Shown here one piece after another: positions 12,506-20,948 of a stretch of DNA of 64,000 nucleotides. Under the pieces are notes generated by a model. That model searched no databases. It saw nothing but the letters and a program-made list of their open reading frames with translations, and was not told where the DNA came from. Numbering within the stretch: position 1 is the first letter of the stretch; every line of letters begins with the position of its first letter. This DNA comes from Pseudonocardia terrae (lineage in GTDB: Bacteria; Actinomycetota; Actinomycetes; Mycobacteriales; Pseudonocardiaceae), in assembly GCF_021343995.1 (NCBI RefSeq), contig NZ_JAJTTE010000001.1, forward strand, positions 186,001 through 250,000, read 5' to 3'. Made by a program: the position numbers and the translations under genes.

Positions 12506-13282
12506 TCAGCCGTTCCTCCCGGACGCGAGGGCGCCGCCGTCGAGCCGGACGGTCTCGCCCGTGATCCAGCCCGACGCGTCGGACACCAGGAACCCGACGG
12601 CCGCGGCGACGTCCTCCGGGGTGCCGAGCCGCTTCAGTGGGTAGCCGTTCGCCACGCCCTGCTCGTCGTGCTCGTAGAGCGCCGCCGCGAACCGCGTCTT
12701 GACGACGGCGGGGGCCACGGCGTTGACGCGGATGCCCGGGCCGAGCTGGCCGGCCAGCTCCTCGGTGAGCCGGATGAGCGCACCCTTGGACGCCCCGTAG
12801 GCACCGATGACGCCGGTGGCCCGGATCCCGGCCATCGACGCGACGTTGACGACCGCCCCGCCGTGGTCGCGCATCCACGCCCGGTACGCGAGCTGCACGA
12901 ACCCGAGCGGGGCGACGACGTTGACGTCGAAGATCTTCGACACGGCGCCCAGGTCCGCGTCGACCAGCGGGCCGTACTGCGGGTTGATGCCGGCATTGTT
13001 GACCAGGATCGCGACGTTGCCGAAGGCCTCGACGGTGCGCGCCACGGCCTCCTCGCGGTGCACGGGGTCGCCCGCGTTGCCCGCCACCGTCAGGACGCGG
13101 TCCGGCGCACCGAGCTCCGCCGCCGCGGCCTCGAGATCGGGCTGCTTGCGGCCCGTGATGGTGACGGACGCGCCGCGGGACAGCAGCTCGGCGGCGACGG
13201 CGAGCCCGATCCCGCGGCTCGCGCCCGTGACGAGCGCCGCGCGACCTGCGAGATCCCCCGTGGCGTCGGTGACTTCGGTCAT
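12506..13282 (-). CDS. Short-chain dehydrogenase/reductase (SDR)
   Basis: NAD(P)H-dependent oxidoreductase with a Rossmann fold, 258 residues. Cofactor motif TGASRGIG near residue 19, NNAG at about 93, the catalytic Ser in VNVASMAG, and the YGASKGA Tyr-Lys pair are all in place. The end WITGETVRLDGG is typical of classical SDRs close to FabG. ATG at 13282; upstream in-frame extension is not protein-like. It is followed after 2 nt by crtY, which suggests a joint mRNA, but nothing in the sequence fixes the substrate. Confidence 0.9.
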   Translation of the reverse strand: MTEVTDATGDLAGRAALVTGASRGIGLAVAAELLSRGASVTITGRKQPDLEAAAAELGAPDRVLTVAGNAGDPVHREEAVARTVEAFGNVAILVNNAGINPQYGPLVDADLGAVSKIFDVNVVAPLGFVQLAYRAWMRDHGGAVVNVASMAGIRATGVIGAYGASKGALIRLTEELAGQLGPGIRVNAVAPAVVKTRFAAALYEHDEQGVANGYPLKRLGTPEDVAAAVGFLVSDASGWITGETVRLDGGALASGRNG

Positions 13283-13322
13283 GACGGTGACCCTACGGGG
13301 CAAAACGGGGTGCGCGGGCCGG

Positions 13323-13352
13323 TAGCCTGGACGCGTGATCCTGATCGAGTAG
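13323..13352 (+). promoter_or_regulatory. Leaderless promoter and five-codon upstream ORF before the ABC-F gene
   Basis: TAGCCT (13323-13328) fits the TAnnnT -10 box, and exactly 6 nt later GTG ATC CTG ATC GAG TAG (13335-13352) encodes V-I-L-I-E then stop. The peptide would be made from the very 5' end of the mRNA. A short hairpin GGCAC/GTGCC (13365-13378) follows, 44 nt before the ABC-F ATG. This is the layout of a ribosome-stalling attenuator, as known for many antibiotic-resistance ABC-F genes; function here is inferred. Confidence 0.5.
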
Positions 13353-13421
13353 GCGCCGCGCCCCGGCACCCGTGTGCCCTCAGGCCGCCCTTCTCGTTCC
13401 GACCCCTCCCGGAGTCCCTTC

Positions 13422-15044
<1,623 letters not shown>

Positions 15045-15145
15045 GCCACGCGCCCGTGACGGCGAGGTGACCTCCGCGTGACGCCGGGGCCGAATGCGAT
15101 CACCCGTCCGCGTGATCCGAACGGGGTAACCGTTCACCGATCATG

Positions 15146-15171
15146 CGGGATGTTGCGCTGGCCACATCCCG
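15146..15171. repeat. Inverted repeat CGGGATGT-N10-ACATCCCG
   Basis: Perfect 8+8 bp inverted repeat in the 220-bp gap between the ABC-F gene and the small HTH gene. It shares the word ACATCCCG with the centres of hairpin copies A and B. It could be the ABC-F terminator or an operator for the HTH gene; the sequence does not decide. Confidence 0.45.
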
Positions 15172-15264
15172 ACAGAAGGATCATCATGGCTCGCACCGAC
15201 GAGCCGATCGGCGGCTCCGGTCCGCGGGCGCGGGGTCCGCGGTGGGGCAGAGGAGGTCAATGTC

Positions 15265-15474
15265 GTGGCCGACCTGAAGAAGGGAGCCCGGATCACGGGC
15301 ACCCAGCGGGACAAACTCGCCACCGATCTGAAGAAGAAGTACGAGAAGGGCGCCAGCATCCGCGCCCTGGCCGAGCAGACCGGACGGTCCTATGGCTTCG
15401 TGCACCGCGTGCTGAGCGAGACCGGGGTGACGCTGCGCGGTCGCGGCGGGGCCACCCGCACCAAGAAGAAGTAG
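15265..15474 (+). CDS. Small conserved actinobacterial helix-turn-helix protein
   Basis: 69 residues, very basic (pI clearly high), with one helix-turn-helix at about residues 28-53: IRALAEQTGRSYGFVHRVLSE. The N-terminal half is a charged helix (KLATDLKKKYEKG) and the C-terminus is GRGGATRTKKK. Proteins of this form are widespread and highly conserved in actinobacteria; the position after the ABC-F gene matches Rv1473A. Likely DNA-binding, target unknown. The GTG at 15265 has a strong AGGAGG 8 nt upstream. A hairpin at 15517-15547 probably ends transcription. Confidence 0.88.
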   Translation: MADLKKGARITGTQRDKLATDLKKKYEKGASIRALAEQTGRSYGFVHRVLSETGVTLRGRGGATRTKKK

Positions 15475-15516
15475 GACGGCCGGGAGTCGTCCCGGAACCA
15501 TCCACGTCGGCACGCG

Positions 15517-15547
15517 CCCGCCACCGTCCGCGGTCCACGGCGGCGGG
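15517..15547 (+). terminator. Hairpin after the small HTH gene
   Basis: CCCGCC-a-CCGT (15517-15527) pairs with ACGG-c-GGCGGG (15537-15547) around a 9-nt loop, 43 nt after the stop codon. There is no U-tract, as usual in high-GC actinobacteria. Confidence 0.55.
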
Positions 15548-15636
15548 TCGACGTGTCCGCACCCACTCGGGCCGGTCGTGAGCGCGTGATCACGTCCTGA
15601 CCCCACGTGTGACGCGTGCCGCCGCGACCCTCGCAC

Positions 15637-15649
15637 TAGGGTCGACACC
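15637..15649 (+). promoter_or_regulatory. Probable promoter -10 box for the ABC exporter
   Basis: TAGGGT (15637-15642) fits TAnnnT; transcription would start near 15649, leaving about 55 nt before the first in-frame GTG. No -35 box is evident. The surrounding 229-bp gap holds this box, the hairpin at 15517 and a CGTGATCACG palindrome near 15586. Confidence 0.35.
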
Positions 15650-15703
15650 TGGATCTCGGGTTCGGCCTCCGGCGACGCGTCGTGGCCCCATGATGCGGTT
15701 CGG

Positions 15704-17662
15704 GTGAGGTGTGTGGACAGGCCGCTCACGATCATGCGCGGGATGACGCGGGCGGCCGACGCCCCGCGCTCCGTCGCCAAGGGGACGATCCCGCGGATCT
15801 GGCGGTTCGCCCGGCCCTACCGGGGCTGGCTGCTGGCCTTCCTCCTGCTCACGACCGGCACGGCGGTCATCGGCGTCGTCACGCCGCTGCTCGCCGGCCG
15901 GGTCGTCGACGCGATCGTCGCGGGTGGCGCCGACGCGGCCCGCCGGGTGGTCACGCTCGCGCTCTCCATCGCCGCGCTGGCCGTGGCCGAGGCGCTGATC
16001 GGGCTGGCCACCCGCTGGTTCTCCTCGCGCATCGGCGAGGGTCTGATCGTCGACCTCCGCACCGCCGTGTTCACGCACGTCCAGCGCATGCCGGTCGCCT
16101 TCTTCATGCGAACCCGTACCGGCGCGCTGGTCAGCCGGCTGAACAACGACGTGATCGGCGCGCAGTCGGCGATCACGACCACGCTCGCGAGCGTCCTGTC
16201 CAACGTCATCCAGCTGACCCTCGCGCTCGCCGTGATGATCGGGCTGGCGTGGCAGGTCACCGTGCTCGCGCTGGTCCTGCTGCCGATCTTCGTGCTGCCC
16301 GCCCGGCGGATGGGCCGGCGCATCGCCGACCTGCGGCGGGACTCGGCGAACCTCAACGCGTCGATGAGCACGCAGATGACCGAGCGGTTCTCGGCGGCCG
16401 GCGCCACGCTGGTCAAGCTGTTCGGGCGGCCGCGGGAGGAGGCGCGCGAGTTCGGCGACCGCGCCGAGCGGGTCCGCGACATCGGGGTCCGGACGGCGAT
16501 GGTGTCCCGGGTCTTCGTCGCGTCCCTGTCGCTGGTCTCCGCGCTGGCCCAGGCGCTGGTCTACGGCCTCGGCGGCTGGCTCGCCGTCACCGGGCGGATC
16601 GAGCCGGGCACGGTCGTGACCCTCGCCCTGCTGCTCACCCGGCTCTACACACCGATGACCTCACTGGCCAACGCCCGCGTGGACATCATGACCGCGCTGG
16701 TCGCGTTCGAGCGGGTCTTCGAGGTCCTCGACCTGGAGCCGATGATCACCGAGCGGCCGGACGGCCGCGCGTTGCCGCCCGGCCCGGTGTCGGTGCGGTT
16801 GCGCGCGGTCCACTTCTCCTACCCGACGGCCGAGCAGGTCTCGCTCGCCTCGCTGGAGGACGTCGCCGTGCTGGACCGCCGCGCCCCCGGTGAGGTGCTG
16901 CACGGAATCGACCTGGAGGTGCCGGCGGGCTCGCTGCTGGCGCTGGTCGGGCCGTCCGGGGCCGGGAAGTCGACCATCGCGTCACTGCTCCCGCGGCTCT
17001 ACGACGTCGACTCCGGCGCCGTCGAGCTCTCCGGTGTCGACGTCCGGGACCTGACCTTCGACGCGCTGCGCGGCGCCGTCGGCGTGGTGACCCAGGACGG
17101 GCACCTCTTCCACGACACCATCGCGGCCAACCTGCGCTACGCCCGCCCGGAGGCGACGGACGGCGAGCTGCGCGAGGCCCTGCGCCGAGCCCGGCTCGGC
17201 GAGCTGCTCGACCAGCTGCCCGACGGGCTCGAGACCGTCGTGGGGGAGCGCGGCTACCGGCTCTCCGGCGGCGAGCGGCAGCGGCTCACGATCGCGCGGC
17301 TGCTGCTGGCCCGGCCGCCGGTCGTGGTGCTCGACGAGGCGACCGCGCACCTCGACTCCGAGTCCGAGGCCGCGGTGCAGGAGGCCCTGGCCGAGGCGCT
17401 GGTGGGGCGGACCGCGATCGTCATCGCGCACCGGCTGTCGACCGTCCGCGCCGCGGACCGGATCGCGGTCGTCGAGGCCGGGCGGGTGACCGAGCAGGGC
17501 ACGCACGCCGAGCTGCTGGCCGCGGAGGGGCGCTACGCCGCGTTGCACCGCACCCAGTTCGCCGATCCGGACCTGCCGGACGCCGCCTGTCTGGTCCCGG
17601 GCTGCCCCCACACCCACGAGGACCACACGCACGACCAGGGCGATCTGCCTCTCAGGCGCTGA
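15704..17662 (+). CDS. ABC exporter, fused membrane and ATPase domains, with His/Cys-rich tail
   Basis: Half-transporter of the MsbA/multidrug type, 652 residues if the GTG at 15704 is used; GTG 15713, ATG 15734 or ATG 15743 are alternatives and I see no decisive ribosome site. Six membrane segments fill residues about 40-320, starting after FARPYRGWLL. The ATPase domain has Walker A GPSGAGKST (about 415), signature LSGGERQR and Walker B VVVLDEATAHLD. The last residues are unusual: CLVPGCPHTHEDHTHDQ, two cysteines and four histidines in 17 residues, a plausible metal-binding tail. Substrate unknown. First gene of the accessory stretch that separates the small HTH gene from acn. Confidence 0.87.
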   Translation: MRCVDRPLTIMRGMTRAADAPRSVAKGTIPRIWRFARPYRGWLLAFLLLTTGTAVIGVVTPLLAGRVVDAIVAGGADAARRVVTLALSIAALAVAEALIGLATRWFSSRIGEGLIVDLRTAVFTHVQRMPVAFFMRTRTGALVSRLNNDVIGAQSAITTTLASVLSNVIQLTLALAVMIGLAWQVTVLALVLLPIFVLPARRMGRRIADLRRDSANLNASMSTQMTERFSAAGATLVKLFGRPREEAREFGDRAERVRDIGVRTAMVSRVFVASLSLVSALAQALVYGLGGWLAVTGRIEPGTVVTLALLLTRLYTPMTSLANARVDIMTALVAFERVFEVLDLEPMITERPDGRALPPGPVSVRLRAVHFSYPTAEQVSLASLEDVAVLDRRAPGEVLHGIDLEVPAGSLLALVGPSGAGKSTIASLLPRLYDVDSGAVELSGVDVRDLTFDALRGAVGVVTQDGHLFHDTIAANLRYARPEATDGELREALRRARLGELLDQLPDGLETVVGERGYRLSGGERQRLTIARLLLARPPVVVLDEATAHLDSESEAAVQEALAEALVGRTAIVIAHRLSTVRAADRIAVVEAGRVTEQGTHAELLAAEGRYAALHRTQFADPDLPDAACLVPGCPHTHEDHTHDQGDLPLRR

Positions 17663-17682
17663 CCCGGCGACCGGATCGGTTG

Positions 17683-17692
17683 TAGCATGCTA
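17683..17692 (+). promoter_or_regulatory. Palindromic operator TAGCATGCTA upstream of MFS-marR
   Basis: Perfect 10-bp palindrome inside TTGTAGCATGCTAACGATTG, about 40 nt before the MFS start. TAGCAT also fits a -10 box, so a bound dimer would occlude the polymerase. MarR proteins bind palindromes of this size, and a marR gene is the second gene of this operon, so autorepression is a reasonable inference. Confidence 0.6.
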
Positions 17693-17733
17693 ACGATTGT
17701 GCTGCCGCAACCACCGTCGTTCGGAGGGGCCCT

Positions 17734-19179
17734 GTGCCCGAGCTCGACCGCAGGCACCGCCTGCTGGTGCTCGTGATCTGTTGTTCCAGCCTGTTCGTGG
17801 TCAGCATGGACTCGACCATCGTCAACCTGGCGCTGCCGTCGATCCAGGCCGATCTGTCGGCGTCGGTCACCTCGTTGCAGTGGACGATCGACGCCTACAC
17901 GCTCACCCTCGCGAGCCTGCTCATGCTGGCCGGGTCGACCGCGGACCGGGTGGGGCGCAAGCGGATCTTCCGGATCGGGCTGGTCCTGTTCGGCGTCGGC
18001 TCGCTGCTGTGCAGCGTCGCGCCCTCGGCCGGGGCGCTCGTCGGGTTCCGCGTGGTGCAGGCGCTGGGCGGGGCGATGCTCAACCCCGTCGCCATGTCGA
18101 TCATCGTCAACGTCTTCACCGACCCCCGCGAGCGCGCCCGTGCGATCGGGGCGTGGGGCAGCGTCGTCGGGCTGAGCATGGCGCTGGGCCCGCTGATCGG
18201 CGGCGCGCTGGTCGAGGCGGTCGGCTGGCGGTCGGTGTTCTGGATCAACGTGCCCGTGGTCGTGGCCGCCGTCGTGGCGACGACCCGGTTCGTGCCGGAG
18301 TCCCGCGCCCCGCGGCCGCGGCGGCTCGACCCGGTGGGCCAGGTGCTGATGGCGGTGCTGCTGGGCGGCGCCACCTTCGCCATCATCGAGGGCCCGGCAC
18401 AGGGCTGGACCTCGCCGTGGGTCCTCGGCTGCGCGGTCGCGGCGGCCGCCGCGCTGGTGACGCTGCTGCCGTGGGAGCGGAGCCGGCCGGAACCCCTGCT
18501 CGACCCGCGCTTCTTCCGCAGCGTCCCGTTCGCCGGCGCCACGGTGATCGCGGTGTGTGCCTTCGCCAGCCTCGCCGGCTTCCTCTTCGTCAACGCGCTC
18601 TACCTGCAGTCCGCCCGCGGCTACTCGCCGCTGCACGCCGGGCTGCTCACGCTGCCGATGGCCGCGATGGCCGCGGTCCTGCCGACCGTCGCCGGGCGGC
18701 TCGTCGCCACCCGGGGGGCGCGGATCCCGCTCGTCGTCGGCGGGGCGGGGCTCGTGCTGTCCGGCGCGGTGCTGCTGACCCTGCGCACCGACTCGCCGCT
18801 GTGGGTGCTGATCACCGCCTACGTGCTGTTCGGGATCGCGTTCGGCATGGTCAACCCGCCGATCACCAACACCGCCGTCTCCGGCATGCCGGCCGCGCAG
18901 GCCGGGGTGGCCTCGGCGGTGGCGTCCACGAGCCGGCAGGTCGGCACGGCCCTCGGCGTCGCAATCATCGGCTCGGCGGTCACGGCGTCCGTCGTCGGGC
19001 CGCTGCCGACCGGGCTCGCCGCGGCCACCCACGTCGGCTGGGCGGTGCAGATCGGGTGCGGGGTCGCCGTCCTCGTGCTGGGCCTGGTCTCGACGACGGC
19101 GTGGGCGCGGCGCACCGCCGGCCACACCGCCGAGCTCTTCGCCACCTCGGACGTGCCGGCCCGGGCGGGTGTGTCGTGA
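17734..19179 (+). CDS. MFS drug transporter, DHA2 (14-TM) family
   Basis: Proton-driven efflux permease, 481 residues with about 14 hydrophobic segments. The DHA2 motifs are present: MDSTIVNLALPSI in TM1 (motif D1), LAGSTADRVGRKR between TM2 and TM3 (motif A) and ALGPLIGGALVE in TM5 (motif C). The GTG at 17734 has a GGAGGGG ribosome site 7 nt upstream. The stop overlaps the GTG of marR (GTGA). With the upstream palindrome this is a typical inducible efflux cassette; the drug is unknown. Confidence 0.92.
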   Translation: MPELDRRHRLLVLVICCSSLFVVSMDSTIVNLALPSIQADLSASVTSLQWTIDAYTLTLASLLMLAGSTADRVGRKRIFRIGLVLFGVGSLLCSVAPSAGALVGFRVVQALGGAMLNPVAMSIIVNVFTDPRERARAIGAWGSVVGLSMALGPLIGGALVEAVGWRSVFWINVPVVVAAVVATTRFVPESRAPRPRRLDPVGQVLMAVLLGGATFAIIEGPAQGWTSPWVLGCAVAAAAALVTLLPWERSRPEPLLDPRFFRSVPFAGATVIAVCAFASLAGFLFVNALYLQSARGYSPLHAGLLTLPMAAMAAVLPTVAGRLVATRGARIPLVVGGAGLVLSGAVLLTLRTDSPLWVLITAYVLFGIAFGMVNPPITNTAVSGMPAAQAGVASAVASTSRQVGTALGVAIIGSAVTASVVGPLPTGLAAATHVGWAVQIGCGVAVLVLGLVSTTAWARRTAGHTAELFATSDVPARAGVS

Positions 19180-19616
19180 CGGTCGAGCGCGAGCGCGAGG
19201 TCCGGGAGCTCGACCCCGCCGACCCGGCCGTGCGGGCCTGGGGCCGGATGCGGGCGCTCGTCGTCGACCAGCACGACCGGCGGCGCGAGGCGTGCGAGGC
19301 CGTCGGGCTGAGCTTCGTGCGGGTCAAGGCGCTGCTCGCGGTGGCGCGCGAGCCGGGGACGCTCTCCGACCTCGCCGACCGGCTGTCGGTCGACCGGCCC
19401 TACGCCACCGTCGTGGTCGACGAGCTGCAGAAGCGCGGCCTCGTCCGCCGCGAGCACCATCCGGAGGACCGGCGCTGCAAGATCGTCAGCGTCACGGCGG
19501 ACGGGGAGCGGGCCGCCGCCACCGCCGGGGCGATCCTGGGCGACCCGCCGCCGATCCTGCGCGCTCTGCCGCCGGAGGACCTCGCCCACCTCGACCGGAT
19601 CCTCGCCGCCCTCTGA
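19176..19616 (+). CDS. MarR family transcriptional regulator
   Basis: Winged-helix dimeric regulator, 146 residues. The DNA-binding helix region is TLSDLADRLSVDRPYATVVVDELQKRGLVRR, followed by the wing EHHPEDRRCKIVSVT, the DxRxxxxxLT-type element of MarR proteins. GTG at 19176 overlaps the transporter stop, so both are made from one mRNA. Probably represses the operon through TAGCATGCTA at 17683 and is released by the transported compound (inference). Confidence 0.92.
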   Translation: MTVEREREVRELDPADPAVRAWGRMRALVVDQHDRRREACEAVGLSFVRVKALLAVAREPGTLSDLADRLSVDRPYATVVVDELQKRGLVRREHHPEDRRCKIVSVTADGERAAATAGAILGDPPPILRALPPEDLAHLDRILAAL

Positions 19617-19717
19617 CGCGAGTCGGGAGTCCGGCGGCGCGAGTCGGGAGTTCCGGCAGCGCGAATTGGGGGTTCCGGCGGCGCGAGTCGGGAGTTCCGG
19701 CAGAGCGAGTTCCGGGT
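19616..19717. repeat. 22-bp tandem array with core CGCGAGTCGGGAG
   Basis: Between convergent marR and the AraC gene. Units of 22 bp, e.g. GCGCGAGTCGGGAGTTCCGG plus CA, run at 19637-19658, 19659-19680 (diverged, GCGAATTGGGG) and 19681-19702, with partial units on both sides. Period and core agree with the array at 45966-46119 and the hairpin elements A, B and C. Confidence 0.8.
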
Positions 19718-20713
19718 TCACGGGGCGAGGTGGCGGCCCCGGTACGCGGTGGGGGACACGCCGTACGCGGTCCGGAAGGCCCGGCTGAAGGTGGCGAGGT
19801 CGGGGAAGCCCCAGCGCCGCGCGACGTCCGTGACCGGCTCGCCGGCCCGCCGCCGGTCGCCCAGCTCGCGGCGGCAGTGCTCCAGACGCAACCGGCGGAT
19901 CCGCCGGTTCACCGTCTCGCCGGTCGAGGCGAAGAGCCGGTGCAGCTGGCGCACCGACACGAAGTGCGCCCGTGCCACGGCGGCCGGACCCAGGGCGGGA
20001 TCGGCGAGGTGGGTGCCGACGTAGGTGAGCATCTCCCGCAGCAACGCCTGCTGCGGCCGGTCGACGGCGAGTGGCCCGGCCAGGTGCTCCACGGCCAGGG
20101 TGGTCACCAGGTCGCCGGTCTCGTCGGCCACCCGCGCGGCGCCGGCGGGGGTCAGCCGCGGTGGTGCGGCGAGCAGCCCGCGCAGCATCCCGCCGACGAT
20201 CCCGGACAGACCCTCCCGGCCGTCCATCCGCAGCGCGGTGGCGCGGACGGACTCCCCGGCGTCGAGCCCGACGGAGGCGCGCGGCCAGGTGAAGACCTCG
20301 AGGCACCAGTCCCCGCCGAGCCGCCAGCGGAACGGCCGCCCGGTCTCGTAGACGGCGAAGTCGCCGCCGGCGAGGGCGGCGCGGCGACCGTCCTGCTCCA
20401 GCACGCCGGTGCCCCGCGTGATCATCCCGATCTGCAGGAACTCCTGGTCGTCGGCCGCGGCGAGCGAGGGTGTCCGCCGGCAGACCTGGTCGACCGAGGA
20501 GACCTCCGAGACCTGCAGGTGGGCGACGGTCGCGTTGCGCACCGCGCCGGTGAACGTCCCGATCCGGCGGTCGGCGGCGATGTCGAGGGCCACGAAGTCG
20601 TGCCGGATGGTGTCCCGCCACTCGTCGAAGCGGCGGGTGGCGTGTCGGTCCGTGCCGCCGGGCGCCGATCCGGGTGCGAGGACCACGGTCACCTCCTGCG
20701 CTGACGGCGGCAC
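19718..20713 (-). CDS. AraC family transcriptional regulator
   Basis: 331 residues. The N-terminal about 200 residues form an AraC-binding-like sensor domain (GTGVLEQDGRRAALAGGDFAVYE). The C-terminal 100 residues hold the paired HTH: PAAVARAHFVSVRQLHRLFAS in the first, DVARRWGFPDLATFSRAFRTAYGVSPTAYR in the second, the latter being the diagnostic AraC/XylS signature. Divergent from the molybdopterin oxidoreductase across 235 bp, which it probably controls. GTG at 20713 gives the longest form; an inner GTG (VTVVLAPG) is possible. Confidence 0.9.
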   Translation of the reverse strand: MPPSAQEVTVVLAPGSAPGGTDRHATRRFDEWRDTIRHDFVALDIAADRRIGTFTGAVRNATVAHLQVSEVSSVDQVCRRTPSLAAADDQEFLQIGMITRGTGVLEQDGRRAALAGGDFAVYETGRPFRWRLGGDWCLEVFTWPRASVGLDAGESVRATALRMDGREGLSGIVGGMLRGLLAAPPRLTPAGAARVADETGDLVTTLAVEHLAGPLAVDRPQQALLREMLTYVGTHLADPALGPAAVARAHFVSVRQLHRLFASTGETVNRRIRRLRLEHCRRELGDRRRAGEPVTDVARRWGFPDLATFSRAFRTAYGVSPTAYRGRHLAP

Positions 20714-20811
20714 TCCCGCCGGCTCGCTCCGGAGGGAACCAGACGCAGGTTCGCAGTGTGGTGCGGGCGCGTCAACGCCTCCGTCCGCCGGTTCCCCGCC
20801 GTCGGTGCCCG

Positions 20812-20895
20812 TCGCTCAGCGCCCGGCGGTCGTCGCTCGGTGCCCACCACCGGTCACTCGCTGCCCACCTCCGGTCGCTCGGTGCCAAGCCGGGC
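20812..20895. repeat. 21-bp tandem array in the araC/oxidoreductase intergenic region
   Basis: Four degenerate units of 21 bp: TCGCTCAGCGCCCGGCGGTC plus G (20812-20832), TCGCTCGGTGCCCACCACCG plus G (20833-20853), TCACTCGCTGCCCACCTCCG plus G (20854-20874), and a partial fourth. Two helical turns per unit on a divergent promoter suggests iterated regulator binding, or a member of the 22-bp family; not resolved. Confidence 0.7.
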
Positions 20896-20948
20896 CGGGC
20901 CGGCGCGCACCAGGATGAGTCACCCACCACGACCCCGGAGCGACCGCG

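Noticed and set aside
15186-15581. ORF with a good ribosome site (AGAAGGA) before ATG 15186, overlapping the small HTH gene in another frame
   Set aside because: The HTH frame is clearly conserved and has its own AGGAGG; the overlapping product is Arg/Gly/Pro-rich with no domain. At most it could be a short coupling peptide.
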